From contig NZ_CP102282.1 of NCBI RefSeq assembly GCF_025150745.1, positions 2,367,501 to 2,431,500 of the forward strand: a DNA stretch of 64,000 bases. The letters run 5' to 3'. Shown piece after piece: positions 54,521 through 63,330 of this stretch. The notes beneath the pieces were generated by a model. It worked only from the letters and a program-made list of their open reading frames with translations. It had not been told where the DNA came from and searched no databases. The stretch is from Eubacterium ventriosum. GTDB taxonomy: Bacteria > Bacillota > Clostridia > Lachnospirales > Lachnospiraceae. Position numbers and translations under genes: made by a program. How positions within the stretch are numbered: position 1 is the first letter of the stretch; the number at the start of each line of letters is the position of its first letter.

Positions 54521-55507
54521 TTAAAACTTTTGAGTATTGCCACATCCATACAGCCATTCCTTGTATTCTCTCATTTCTTCATTATCTTCTACCGATAATA
54601 CATAGTTAATCCTTCCCATTAAAGAGTTAATATACTGTTCTGTTGATATTTCCACATCAATATCAATGTCAATTTGTCCTTTTAATGCATCTGATAATTG
54701 CCTGCTTTTCTTTTTTAATACTGAATGTTTCATATGGTTCTCTATTCCATATTTTTTACAATAATATATTTCCTGTCTTATTTCTTTCTTATATTTTCTT
54801 GGTGCTGAAAGTTTTTCATTTACAATAATTCCTGTAACATTCTTTGACTGTCCTGAATGTAAATATGTTGTCTTTCTGTTGTTTATATAGAACCCCATCT
54901 TTCTAAGTTCTGATTCTACTTTTTCAATTACAGGTTCTTTATCGAATTTTCCTGAAAAAGTCATATCATCACAGTAACGCGTATAATTAATGTTGCGTTC
55001 CTTGCACCAATCTCCTATTTCTTTATCAAAATCTCTCATAATTATGTTAGATATATCAGGTGATGTCGGTGCTCCCTGGGGAATACTATGTTCATACACA
55101 CATAAAATGCTTAATAGTATTCTAATGGGTTCTGAAAAAATGTCTGGTTTGAAAACTTTTTCTTTCACCATTGGATACGTAATATTATCAAAAAAATGTC
55201 TGATATCAAGTTTTAGTATGTTCTCAGCTCCAACGTGTACTTTAGCATTATTCACTATTCCCTCACCTCTAATATAGGCTGTTGCATAAATTGATGTAGG
55301 CATTTTTCTTAAAATATAAAATCTAATTTTTCTTTGTATTGATTTAAGATTGTCTTTCGGAACATGTAATGTTCTGATTTCTCCATTATTTTTCATAATT
55401 TCTACAGTTTTATAGTTTGAAAAAATATTTCTACTAAACTTGTATAATACCTTGCGTGGAATACGTATGTCCTTTTCAAGTGTTGATAAATCTTTATAAT
55501 ATACCAT
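54521..55507 (-). CDS. Retron-type reverse transcriptase
   Basis: The 328-residue RT has the bacterial retron marks. NNAKVH (86-91) is the NAxxH motif preceding the first catalytic Asp (ILKLDIRHFFDNI, Asp101). QGAPTSPDISN (144-154) is motif 4. NYTRYCDDMTFSG holds YCDD (178-181), where most retrons have YADD. VTGII (224-228) is the VTG motif. The C-terminal thumb is short and no extra domain is fused. A structured 197-nt element with matching ends lies directly upstream, the place for msr-msd. AAAGGAG lies about 10 nt before the ATG. The protein would copy the msd part into RNA-linked DNA. Confidence 0.9.
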   Translation of the reverse strand: MVYYKDLSTLEKDIRIPRKVLYKFSRNIFSNYKTVEIMKNNGEIRTLHVPKDNLKSIQRKIRFYILRKMPTSIYATAYIRGEGIVNNAKVHVGAENILKLDIRHFFDNITYPMVKEKVFKPDIFSEPIRILLSILCVYEHSIPQGAPTSPDISNIIMRDFDKEIGDWCKERNINYTRYCDDMTFSGKFDKEPVIEKVESELRKMGFYINNRKTTYLHSGQSKNVTGIIVNEKLSAPRKYKKEIRQEIYYCKKYGIENHMKHSVLKKKSRQLSDALKGQIDIDIDVEISTEQYINSLMGRINYVLSVEDNEEMREYKEWLYGCGNTQKF

Positions 55508-55526
55508 TCAACATCTACTCCTTTCA

Positions 55527-55723
55527 CATATGCAATGCAAAACATTGAGAATTTAGAAACTGGCGCAGATGTAGTCTAGCACATGTAATGTGCTCCACCT
55601 ACATCGAGCAAAGATTCTATGGTGTATTCGATTTTATCGAATACAAACTGTATTAATAACTATCAATAGCGACTCCCTATTGACTTCAATATAAAATTGA
55701 AATGCACTAATGCACTGCATATG
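55527..55723 (-). ncRNA. Candidate retron msr-msd RNA
   Basis: The ends form a 13-bp helix with one G-U pair: CATATGCAGTGCA (a1, 55711-55723) and TGCATTGCATATG (a2, 55527-55539). TTAG directly follows a1, close to the TTAGC branch-guanosine context of known retrons. Then come hairpins TTCAAT/ATTGAA (55685-55701), TCAATAG/CTATTGA (55663-55683) and GTATTCGAT/ATCGAATAC (55624-55644). A longer bipartite stem GATGTAG..AGCACAT/ATGTGCT..CTACATC (55568-55605) is the likely msd. The RT start is 20 nt downstream of a2. Its 5' 90 nt overlap the end of the DUF262 gene. The branch G and msd limits are not proven. Confidence 0.7.
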
Positions 55724-57595
55724 AATTTTTGTCTGTTGATTGTAATTTAACAAATTGTCTAACCCTAAATCGAATCCATTATTCTTATATATTTCACCTA
55801 CAAAAAGAATCTTTTCTTTTGCTCTTTTTTTACACATATCCAGATCCCATTCTCTTGAATTATTCTCGTAATCTTCAATTACTTTTTCAACACATTTCAG
55901 CTTTGATTTCCTATAAGAATCATATGAAGTTCTTTCTTCCATCTCATCTTCCTTAGGTATTTTAAGAATATTTATATCTTCTTTAAAAGTAAAATCTTCC
56001 TTTAAATGATTTTTCAATCTGTTTCCTAAATTTCGATTAATAGATGCTTCAAGATACATTAAATTTCCTATAGAATCAATTAATACGGCATCTTTATCCT
56101 CTATAAAAGTATGAGATATAATATGTTCAATATCTAATCTTTTATCCTTTCCTACATTACTATAATTGCCTCTGTAAAATAAGTTTTTCTTTACATCTCC
56201 TATCGTACATTTTTCTTTGCTTAAAAGACAATCTTGCATATAACTCAAATCTATTTCCAGATTTCTCAAATCACTTCCAAAGCATTTTTCTGTTATTGAC
56301 TTCTTATATTCATTTACATAATATTGATAATCCTGATACTCTTTGCTTTTCTTATTTAAATTTCCTCCGTTTAATTCTTTTTTTATTTTTTCCTTATCGA
56401 TATCACTATTCATTAATACTTCGATTATCTTCTCAAAAACCTGATTAACTATTCTCGATTTACCTGCTCTACAAATAGAACAATATTGCCATATAATTTC
56501 TGTAATTTTCAGTGCCTCTTTAACTTCGTCAATTGTTGGATTTCCTTTTTCTTTTGAAATAACATATGTAATAAAATACTCTATATTATTTAGCTGACCA
56601 TATCTTGATTCCCACATAAATTCTCTTGCAAACCAAATTAATTGATCATCGCTTTCAAATATTTTGTCATTTTGATTATCTATTATTTTCTGAGTTACTA
56701 AAATTGTATCTGCTATTTCTTTAACTCTATTTACACTAATGTACTCCTTTTTTTCTTTTAATGAATCCATTTTTTCAACAAAAAATGAAATGGCATTTTG
56801 TTTCATCCCGGTTGGACCTTTGCCCACCTCTAATTCTCTCATAATGAAAAACTTAAATACATCCGCCAAATCATATTCTGACAATTCTGTATTTCTGGAT
56901 TCATTATTATAATTATAAATTTCCTGATATTTATTATTTAATATCTCTAAAACTTTTTCACTATCTTTATTAAATAAATCTGCGTATTTTGTTTTAAAAA
57001 CATCTTCACTTTGAAGTGGTAATCCTTCCATATTCATTGTTGTGAATATTCTAAGCATTCTCTCTAACGATGTTTTTTCAGTTATAATTTGTACAAAAAT
57101 AATTCTTTCTATAAAATCATCTACAAATATTTTCTTATTATTTAGTTTTGAGCATATATATTTATAATTTTCTTGAAATTTATCGCTTTTTATGTTGTTC
57201 TTATACCTTATAGTACAATTTCCTATACATAACTCTTTTTTATTTTCATCTATAACTATTTTTTCCTGCTCAGAATTGTTAGTGTTCTTAATAGCCTCAA
57301 TAATCAAAAAGAGTGTTGTAAGTCTTTGCTGACCATCAATTATTTCTTTTTCTTCATTTTCATTTATATTGAATTGAAGAGAACCTAAAAATGCATATTC
57401 TTCTTTTGATGCTTGATTATCAGCTAATGAAAAAATTTCTTCCAACACTTTATCAATTTGAGAATATTTCCATTCATATGGTCTTTGATATGCCGGAATG
57501 ACATATACACTTTCTTCCAATATATTTTTTAATAATATTGTATTACTTTCAATACCATAATTTCCGTTTTGACCTTCATCTTTCTTATTATTCAC
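55634..57595 (-). CDS. DUF262-DUF1524 protein (GmrSD-like nuclease)
   Basis: The 653-residue protein has an N-terminal DUF262 (ParB/Srx-like) domain with IPAYQRPYEW (about 33-42) and EIIDGQQRLTTLFLI (about 84-98). It has a helical middle and a C-terminal DUF1524 HNH-type domain with LDIEHIISHTF (His491) and SIGNLMYLEASIN-GN. This matches single-chain GmrSD/type IV restriction enzymes, where DUF262 uses NTP and DUF1524 cuts DNA. It is 29 bp after the VWA gene and its last 30 codons overlap the candidate msr-msd. It could be the retron's effector or an independent defence gene. Confidence 0.88.
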   Translation of the reverse strand: MNNKKDEGQNGNYGIESNTILLKNILEESVYVIPAYQRPYEWKYSQIDKVLEEIFSLADNQASKEEYAFLGSLQFNINENEEKEIIDGQQRLTTLFLIIEAIKNTNNSEQEKIVIDENKKELCIGNCTIRYKNNIKSDKFQENYKYICSKLNNKKIFVDDFIERIIFVQIITEKTSLERMLRIFTTMNMEGLPLQSEDVFKTKYADLFNKDSEKVLEILNNKYQEIYNYNNESRNTELSEYDLADVFKFFIMRELEVGKGPTGMKQNAISFFVEKMDSLKEKKEYISVNRVKEIADTILVTQKIIDNQNDKIFESDDQLIWFAREFMWESRYGQLNNIEYFITYVISKEKGNPTIDEVKEALKITEIIWQYCSICRAGKSRIVNQVFEKIIEVLMNSDIDKEKIKKELNGGNLNKKSKEYQDYQYYVNEYKKSITEKCFGSDLRNLEIDLSYMQDCLLSKEKCTIGDVKKNLFYRGNYSNVGKDKRLDIEHIISHTFIEDKDAVLIDSIGNLMYLEASINRNLGNRLKNHLKEDFTFKEDINILKIPKEDEMEERTSYDSYRKSKLKCVEKVIEDYENNSREWDLDMCKKRAKEKILFVGEIYKNNGFDLGLDNLLNYNQQTKIHMQCISAFQFYIEVNRESLLIVINTVCIR

Positions 57596-57624
57596 AATAC
57601 ATCTCCTCCAACTTTCTTCTTGTT

Positions 57625-58860
57625 TTAATTATCTTCTAAGCACTTAATCCTTGCCACTTTTCCCCAGGATGGATTTACCTTTTCATTATTAAGTAGCCAA
57701 ATTACCGGTATCCCCATTGCTTCACTTTCTTTTGGAAATGGTGCATATCCGTCTGTCAAAATTATTATACTAACTGGAAGATTATCTGTCATATATTCTT
57801 TTACATAATTAAATATAATTTGAAAGTTTGTCCCCCCTCCACCTATTGCCTTTATCATCTCAAATTCTTCTTCATTTTCAAAAGGTACTGGTTCAATTAC
57901 TACTGCATCAAAAAATCCAAGCATTCCGATTAATTTTCCGTTGAACTGTTCAATTGCGCCCTTAACCTCTGAATATGCTGCAGTTACCATATCATCCTTC
58001 ATTGATGCTGATGTATCAATCATAAAAAGAATATTTTCAGGTTTAATGTCTTTATCATTAAAATCCGGTAGAAAAAAGGGGCAATCATCAAACCTTCTAT
58101 CAGGTGGCATAAATGAATAATCCACAACCTCCTCCTGTAAAAAATCTATTAATATTTCTCGCCAATCTGTTTGTGCATTTTTTAATTCTTTTAGTCTACG
58201 TTGAGCGAAAGCCGGCATTGTTTCTCTATTTATAATAGAATCTCTTATTTCTATTGTTTTTGACACTTCATCTAATCTACTAATCCATAGTTCTTCCAGC
58301 TCTTCATTCTTTTCTATTTGTTGCCATTTTGTGTGATTGTCAATTATATTAGTAGTATTTTTTGTTTTTCCATTACTTTGAAGCTTTGCGTTATTCATCC
58401 CCAGATTTTTCTGCAACATATTATATACTTCTTCAGCAGTGTACTCATATCCTTCTTTTCCATTTGGAGCAAGATGCATTGCTTCACCATCACTTCTAAG
58501 AGTTATTGTTCTTGTGTCCATATTATTTGACAAAAGAATATTAGAATTTACTACTATATCGCAAGCAATATTGTATAGTTCTTTTTCCAACTCTCTTCCT
58601 CTAAAACAATGTTGCAATGCCACGTGAAGAATCTCATGCATCATAATAAAATCAAGTTCATCGTCATTTAACTCATCAAGAAATTTAGGATCAAATCTTA
58701 TAACCTTACCATCTGTATATGCTGTTCCACATTCTGCATCCAAACCATATTTCATATGCATAAGTAAAAGTCCATAAAAGCCATTGTTACAAAGTATTCT
58801 CATTTTGGATAGCATCAATCTTTTTGTATATTCTTTAATTTTGTTACTTGATAACTCCAT
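57625..58860 (-). CDS. Metallopeptidase-like/VWA-like protein (DUF2201 family)
   Basis: The 411-residue protein has an N-terminal zincin-like domain with MMHEILHVALQHC (HExxH at 75-79) and a second domain that is VWA-like. The latter has the MIDAS ILFMIDTSASMKDD and a later Thr/Asp in IIILTDGYAPFP. This architecture pairs with MoxR-type ATPases, as here, where its start overlaps the end of the ATPase gene by 17 bp. MoxR-VWA pairs act as chaperone or remodelling units. The peptidase role is not proven. Confidence 0.85.
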   Translation of the reverse strand: MELSSNKIKEYTKRLMLSKMRILCNNGFYGLLLMHMKYGLDAECGTAYTDGKVIRFDPKFLDELNDDELDFIMMHEILHVALQHCFRGRELEKELYNIACDIVVNSNILLSNNMDTRTITLRSDGEAMHLAPNGKEGYEYTAEEVYNMLQKNLGMNNAKLQSNGKTKNTTNIIDNHTKWQQIEKNEELEELWISRLDEVSKTIEIRDSIINRETMPAFAQRRLKELKNAQTDWREILIDFLQEEVVDYSFMPPDRRFDDCPFFLPDFNDKDIKPENILFMIDTSASMKDDMVTAAYSEVKGAIEQFNGKLIGMLGFFDAVVIEPVPFENEEEFEMIKAIGGGGTNFQIIFNYVKEYMTDNLPVSIIILTDGYAPFPKESEAMGIPVIWLLNNEKVNPSWGKVARIKCLEDN

Positions 58861-59974
58861 TTAAAATCTTCCCCTTTGCTGATAACCACTTGGCAAAGTC
58901 AGGTATTGCCATTAACTTACGTTTATAATCTTTTTCAATATACATATAATCTTTCATCAACACCACACCAAAATCCGGTGGTAACTTTTCAGCGTATCTT
59001 ATTGAGTTAGCTATTTTTGTTATTTCCTCTTTATGTTCTTTTGCATAGCTTGTCATTGCTGCTGTTAAGGCATACAGGACATCAGGGCTTTTTGGTACTC
59101 TGGGTCGAAGTCCATTAAATATGTCATCCATATCCGGTAACTGATTATACACATTGCACCACGTCCTAAATTCAACTGCAACTCCTGTCCCTACAAGTCC
59201 TGTAATTAATGGATATACTTCTGACACATCATCATTAATATTATTTAAAATATTACTAACCATCTCCCATGAACGTGGTGTACTAAATGCTAGGTCTTCT
59301 GATTTTGCATCGAAGTTCATCAAATAATTTCTTCTAAAAGATAAGAACCCTATTACTTTGTCATTTACTCCCGATTTGATTGCCCACTCTTTCCATGAAT
59401 CAAAGTTGTCTTCAACTTCTATATGTAAAAGTCTGTTTGCAAGTGCCTTTGGCATTTTAAATGCAACTGATTTATCTGTCACCCTGTTACCTGCAGCTAT
59501 AACAATGCAATTATCCGGAAGTTTATGTTCTCCAACAACTCTGTCAAGAGTAATTTGATATGCTGCTGCCTGTACCGATTGTGGTGCGGCTGATATTTCA
59601 TCTAAAAATAAAATATTTACAATATCATCACTTGAATCCATCTGGAATATCTGTGGCTTTAGCCATATTGCTAATGTTTTGTCAGCATTTGATGTTGGTA
59701 TACCTCTTAAATCAATCGGATTAAATAACAGTAATCTTACATCTGTAACAACTGATTTCTTGCCTGTTCTTTCTTCTATCTCTTTTGCAATCTGTCTTAC
59801 AGCCTGAGATTTACCCACCCCGGGTGGTCCCCACAGCATAACCGACGGCATAATCTTAATTGGCTTTTTGTTATTAATTAATACACTATATGAATCTGCT
59901 AATAATTCTGTAATTCTACCAACATCCATCTGTGGGATGTTAGCAAGTTTTATATCTTTTACTCTATTTTCCAT
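58844..59974 (-). CDS. MoxR-family AAA+ ATPase
   Basis: The 376-residue AAA+ protein has Walker A GPPGVGKSQAVRQ (from residue 49), Walker B VNILFLDEISAAPQ, sensor 1 NCIVIAAGNR and an Arg-finger region near ALANRLLHIEVED. It is the ATPase half of a MoxR/VWA pair. It overlaps the helicase gene upstream by 11 bp and the VWA gene downstream by 17 bp, so all three are coupled. Substrate unknown. Confidence 0.87.
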   Translation of the reverse strand: MENRVKDIKLANIPQMDVGRITELLADSYSVLINNKKPIKIMPSVMLWGPPGVGKSQAVRQIAKEIEERTGKKSVVTDVRLLLFNPIDLRGIPTSNADKTLAIWLKPQIFQMDSSDDIVNILFLDEISAAPQSVQAAAYQITLDRVVGEHKLPDNCIVIAAGNRVTDKSVAFKMPKALANRLLHIEVEDNFDSWKEWAIKSGVNDKVIGFLSFRRNYLMNFDAKSEDLAFSTPRSWEMVSNILNNINDDVSEVYPLITGLVGTGVAVEFRTWCNVYNQLPDMDDIFNGLRPRVPKSPDVLYALTAAMTSYAKEHKEEITKIANSIRYAEKLPPDFGVVLMKDYMYIEKDYKRKLMAIPDFAKWLSAKGKILNGVIK

Positions 59975-62900
59975 TATTATTTACTCCTAACTTTTCATCT
60001 AACTCTTCTACCAGTTTCCTGTAATGATTAATCTGATCATAAAAGTTTTCATCTTTTGAAAGGTTTGTTTTTATGTCTCTAAGTTTTGTTTGTTGCTTTT
60101 CCAGTGATTCTTCCAATTCTTTCAAATGGTCATTTAAATTGTTTAGGTAATTATCAATTCTTACCAAATTACCTACTTCTGTATCTCCTAGTTCAACATA
60201 ATACCTTCCATTGTTTTGCAGCCATACATATGGTTTTTCAGATTTCATATTTGTAGGAAGAATTATGTCAAACCCTCTGTATTTTATGAATTTTCTCTCT
60301 TTTGTTTCTAATACATTCTCCTTAATTGCCTGGTGAATCGTAGTTCTAATAAACTTTCTTTCCTCTACCAATTTTTTCTTTTCATCATTGTTTTTCGGAT
60401 TCGGATATTTCTTATTCCACTTTTTAACAAATTCTATGTCGTCTACACATTTACTAATAATGTCCTTTTGATGTTTAATCTTTCCCGGAAGCTCCATAGC
60501 TTCTTTTTCCCATGCAATCCTTGCCTCAACATATTTTCTTTGAAGAATTTTGTATTTGGTCAGTTCATTGTACGCCTCAACTCTGTCCTTAACTAATGGA
60601 TTTCCCACTGCCAAAGCTTTTACTTCAGCATAATCAAGAACTGAATCTTCAATATCACTTCCACTTCTTTCAACCAAAGATCCTGCTAATAGTTCAGAAA
60701 TAAATCTTTGCTTTGTTTCCAACAACTGCCAAGAATAAGCATCAAAACTGCCTTCTGTAATATAACGATAAATTTCAACCTCTTGATTAATATTGCCCTG
60801 TCGCAAAATACGACCTTCTCTTTGAACCATATCTGCCGGGCGCCATGGCACATCTATATGGTGAAGGGCAATCAGTCTATCCTGAATATTTACTCCCATC
60901 CCTATCTTAAAGGTAGAGCCTAGAATTACTCTGATTTTACCTTTTCGAACATCATCAAATAGTTGTTTTCGCTTCTTTTCTGTATTAGCACTATGCGCAA
61001 AAGCAATTTCATTTTCAGGTATTCCCAAATTTTTAAGTCTGACTTTTATGTCATCATAAATATTAAAACCTTTCTTTGGAGTTGAATAATCGCAAAATAT
61101 AACCTGTGTTAATCTATCTTTCATTGTTCTAAAATAAATATTGGCTACATTCTCTACACATCTTCCGACCTTACTTTGACATCCTACTGATAGTGACGAG
61201 TCAACTAATCTCATATCCAATGCAGCTTTTCTTCCATCTGTTGTAATCTTTAGCATATTGTCAACTGTCCTTAAAACCGCCCCCATTCTGACTGCCTCTG
61301 CTCTTTTGCTAATTTCTTCTAAATATTTCTTTAAATCATAACTTTTAGATATTAGTGCATCTTTGTAGCCATTATGTTTAGGAATGTTTTCTGCACCATC
61401 TACCTGATGAAAATCTGCAATTGACGCAAGCAAGGTAGTTAACTCCGGCAAATTATGAAATCTTGAAAATCTGGTTGTAATTCTATAAGAACTTGTATCC
61501 ACATCAATTTCAAACTCTGTATTTTTTTCAGCAAACATTCCAATCCAACCATCAAAATGTTGCAAATCAAGTAATCCTAACTCTCCATTCTGCAAATATC
61601 TCTGCATAATATAAGCATCTGTAATAGAATTAGTTATTGGTGTTCCTGTTGCTAAAATTACACCTCCACCGTTTTTTTGAACACATTGAACTTTATGAAA
61701 CATTTCTTCACACTTCTTTGATCCTTTAGGATTAAGCCCCATTACATTACCAATCTTAGTATCAAAAGGAACATTCTTAAAATTGTGAGCTTCATCAACA
61801 AATAATTTTGTTACTCCCATATCTTCAAAATATACTCCATCATAATCAACTTCCTGTGCTACTGTTAGTTTTCCAAGTTCTTCTTTTATCTTTTTAATCT
61901 CTCTGTCAATTTTCCTAGGATATTGTAAATTGTTATTTTTTTCATTCTCCAATTCTGCTTTTTTTGTTTTTAATCTTTCTATCCTATAATCTACTGATAA
62001 TTTAATACGTTCAAAACAACTGTAAGCAATAATTATTCCATCGTAATCCTCATCTCTAATCTCTTCCATTACCTGTTTCCTGTTAATTGGTTTGAAAGTC
62101 TTGGGCTCAATTGTTAAAAGTTTTGCATTAGGATACATTTGTTCAAAAATATCTTTCCATTGACCAACTATATTATTGGGAACAACATACATATTTTTAT
62201 TAGAAATTCCCATACGTTTCATTTCCATTCCTGCTGCAATCATTGCATATGTTTTACCTGAGCCAACATCATGGGCTAATAATGTATTCGGTGTGAATAT
62301 CATTCTTGCCACTGCATCCTTCTGATAAGGATAAAGTTGAATTTCAGAGGACATATTGGGAAAAGTCAAAAATGAACCATCAAAATTTCTTTTTCTGTTA
62401 CTTCCATATTTTTGATTATAAATTTGTTCAAGCAGATTTTTTCTTTTATCGCTTTTCCACACCCACTTTTTAAAATATGCAATCATTTGATTTTGTTTTT
62501 CCTGTGCTTCTATTGTTGCCTGCTCATCAATTACCCTCTTCTTTCCTGAACTGGTTGTTGTACTTGGAATTGTTTTATAAACTGCAACCGGTTTCATATT
62601 CAACGTATTTTCTAATATTTGTATGCTATTAACCTTCTCCGTACCATATGGACCTTCTATATAAGTAGCCCAACTCAAAAAAGACTTATCAACAATTTCC
62701 CAAACGCCAAGTTGTTCATTATGCACTGTTAATTCCTGTGTTGCTTTAAGGCGATACATTTGGCTAATAAAAGAATCAATTATCTCTGTAGGAATCCATG
62801 GAGAACCCAGTGTTATGTAAATCTCTTCGAAATCAATATATTCAGGAAACACTTTCTCTATTGCTTCAATATTATCGTTAAAATATCCCTTGTATTTCCT

Positions 62901-63236
62901 ATTATTCTCTACAGCCACAGCATATTTGTCATATAAATTACCTGACAAATACTCTTCTGCCGTCTCCCATCCCTTGTAAAAACACTCTTCCCAGGTTCTA
63001 GGATTCTGATATATCGAACCTTTTAAAGTTTCAATAACCGTCTTATATCTTTCTCCTGTAATAGCTGCAATGTATTCAATATCAACATGACCCAAATTAG
63101 AAAGACTAAGTATAAGTCCATCTGAAATACTATCAGCATGAACTCCAACTGTTGCAGGACTGGAATCAAAAATATTCTCCCAATCAATCGGCAAATCCAT
63201 ATGTGTTACATCTTTTATATTCTTTCCTTCTTCCAT
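59964..63236 (-). CDS. Large SNF2-type DEAD/DEAH helicase of mobile-element type
   Basis: The 1090-residue protein has an N-terminal region of about 290 residues typical of plasmid/ICE helicase-methylase proteins. SF2 motifs follow: Q-like YPYQKDAVARM (302-312), Walker A HDVGSGKTYAM (GSGKT 325-329), DEAH at 481-484 and ILATGTPITNS. The second RecA lobe has LGSTFKIGMGVNIQDRLIALHH and VQREGRILRQGN. A coiled, charged C-terminus ends it. The DNA-methylase domain found in many relatives (LtrC/YeeA-like) is absent. It is coupled to a MoxR/VWA pair and follows a PcfJ-like gene, indicating an integrated conjugative or phage-derived island. Confidence 0.88.
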   Translation of the reverse strand: MEEGKNIKDVTHMDLPIDWENIFDSSPATVGVHADSISDGLILSLSNLGHVDIEYIAAITGERYKTVIETLKGSIYQNPRTWEECFYKGWETAEEYLSGNLYDKYAVAVENNRKYKGYFNDNIEAIEKVFPEYIDFEEIYITLGSPWIPTEIIDSFISQMYRLKATQELTVHNEQLGVWEIVDKSFLSWATYIEGPYGTEKVNSIQILENTLNMKPVAVYKTIPSTTTSSGKKRVIDEQATIEAQEKQNQMIAYFKKWVWKSDKRKNLLEQIYNQKYGSNRKRNFDGSFLTFPNMSSEIQLYPYQKDAVARMIFTPNTLLAHDVGSGKTYAMIAAGMEMKRMGISNKNMYVVPNNIVGQWKDIFEQMYPNAKLLTIEPKTFKPINRKQVMEEIRDEDYDGIIIAYSCFERIKLSVDYRIERLKTKKAELENEKNNNLQYPRKIDREIKKIKEELGKLTVAQEVDYDGVYFEDMGVTKLFVDEAHNFKNVPFDTKIGNVMGLNPKGSKKCEEMFHKVQCVQKNGGGVILATGTPITNSITDAYIMQRYLQNGELGLLDLQHFDGWIGMFAEKNTEFEIDVDTSSYRITTRFSRFHNLPELTTLLASIADFHQVDGAENIPKHNGYKDALISKSYDLKKYLEEISKRAEAVRMGAVLRTVDNMLKITTDGRKAALDMRLVDSSLSVGCQSKVGRCVENVANIYFRTMKDRLTQVIFCDYSTPKKGFNIYDDIKVRLKNLGIPENEIAFAHSANTEKKRKQLFDDVRKGKIRVILGSTFKIGMGVNIQDRLIALHHIDVPWRPADMVQREGRILRQGNINQEVEIYRYITEGSFDAYSWQLLETKQRFISELLAGSLVERSGSDIEDSVLDYAEVKALAVGNPLVKDRVEAYNELTKYKILQRKYVEARIAWEKEAMELPGKIKHQKDIISKCVDDIEFVKKWNKKYPNPKNNDEKKKLVEERKFIRTTIHQAIKENVLETKERKFIKYRGFDIILPTNMKSEKPYVWLQNNGRYYVELGDTEVGNLVRIDNYLNNLNDHLKELEESLEKQQTKLRDIKTNLSKDENFYDQINHYRKLVEELDEKLGVNNNGK

Positions 63237-63330
63237 TGTTTTTGTTCCTCTCTTGTGTAAATAGTATAAGAAAAGCCATGGGATATTTTTATCTCATCCT
63301 TTTTATACTCTATTTTTTATTTAAGGAACT

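Noticed and set aside
54521-55507. Group II intron maturase
   Set aside because: No maturase X or endonuclease domain and no intron domain V; NAxxH and VTG motifs point to a retron-type RT.
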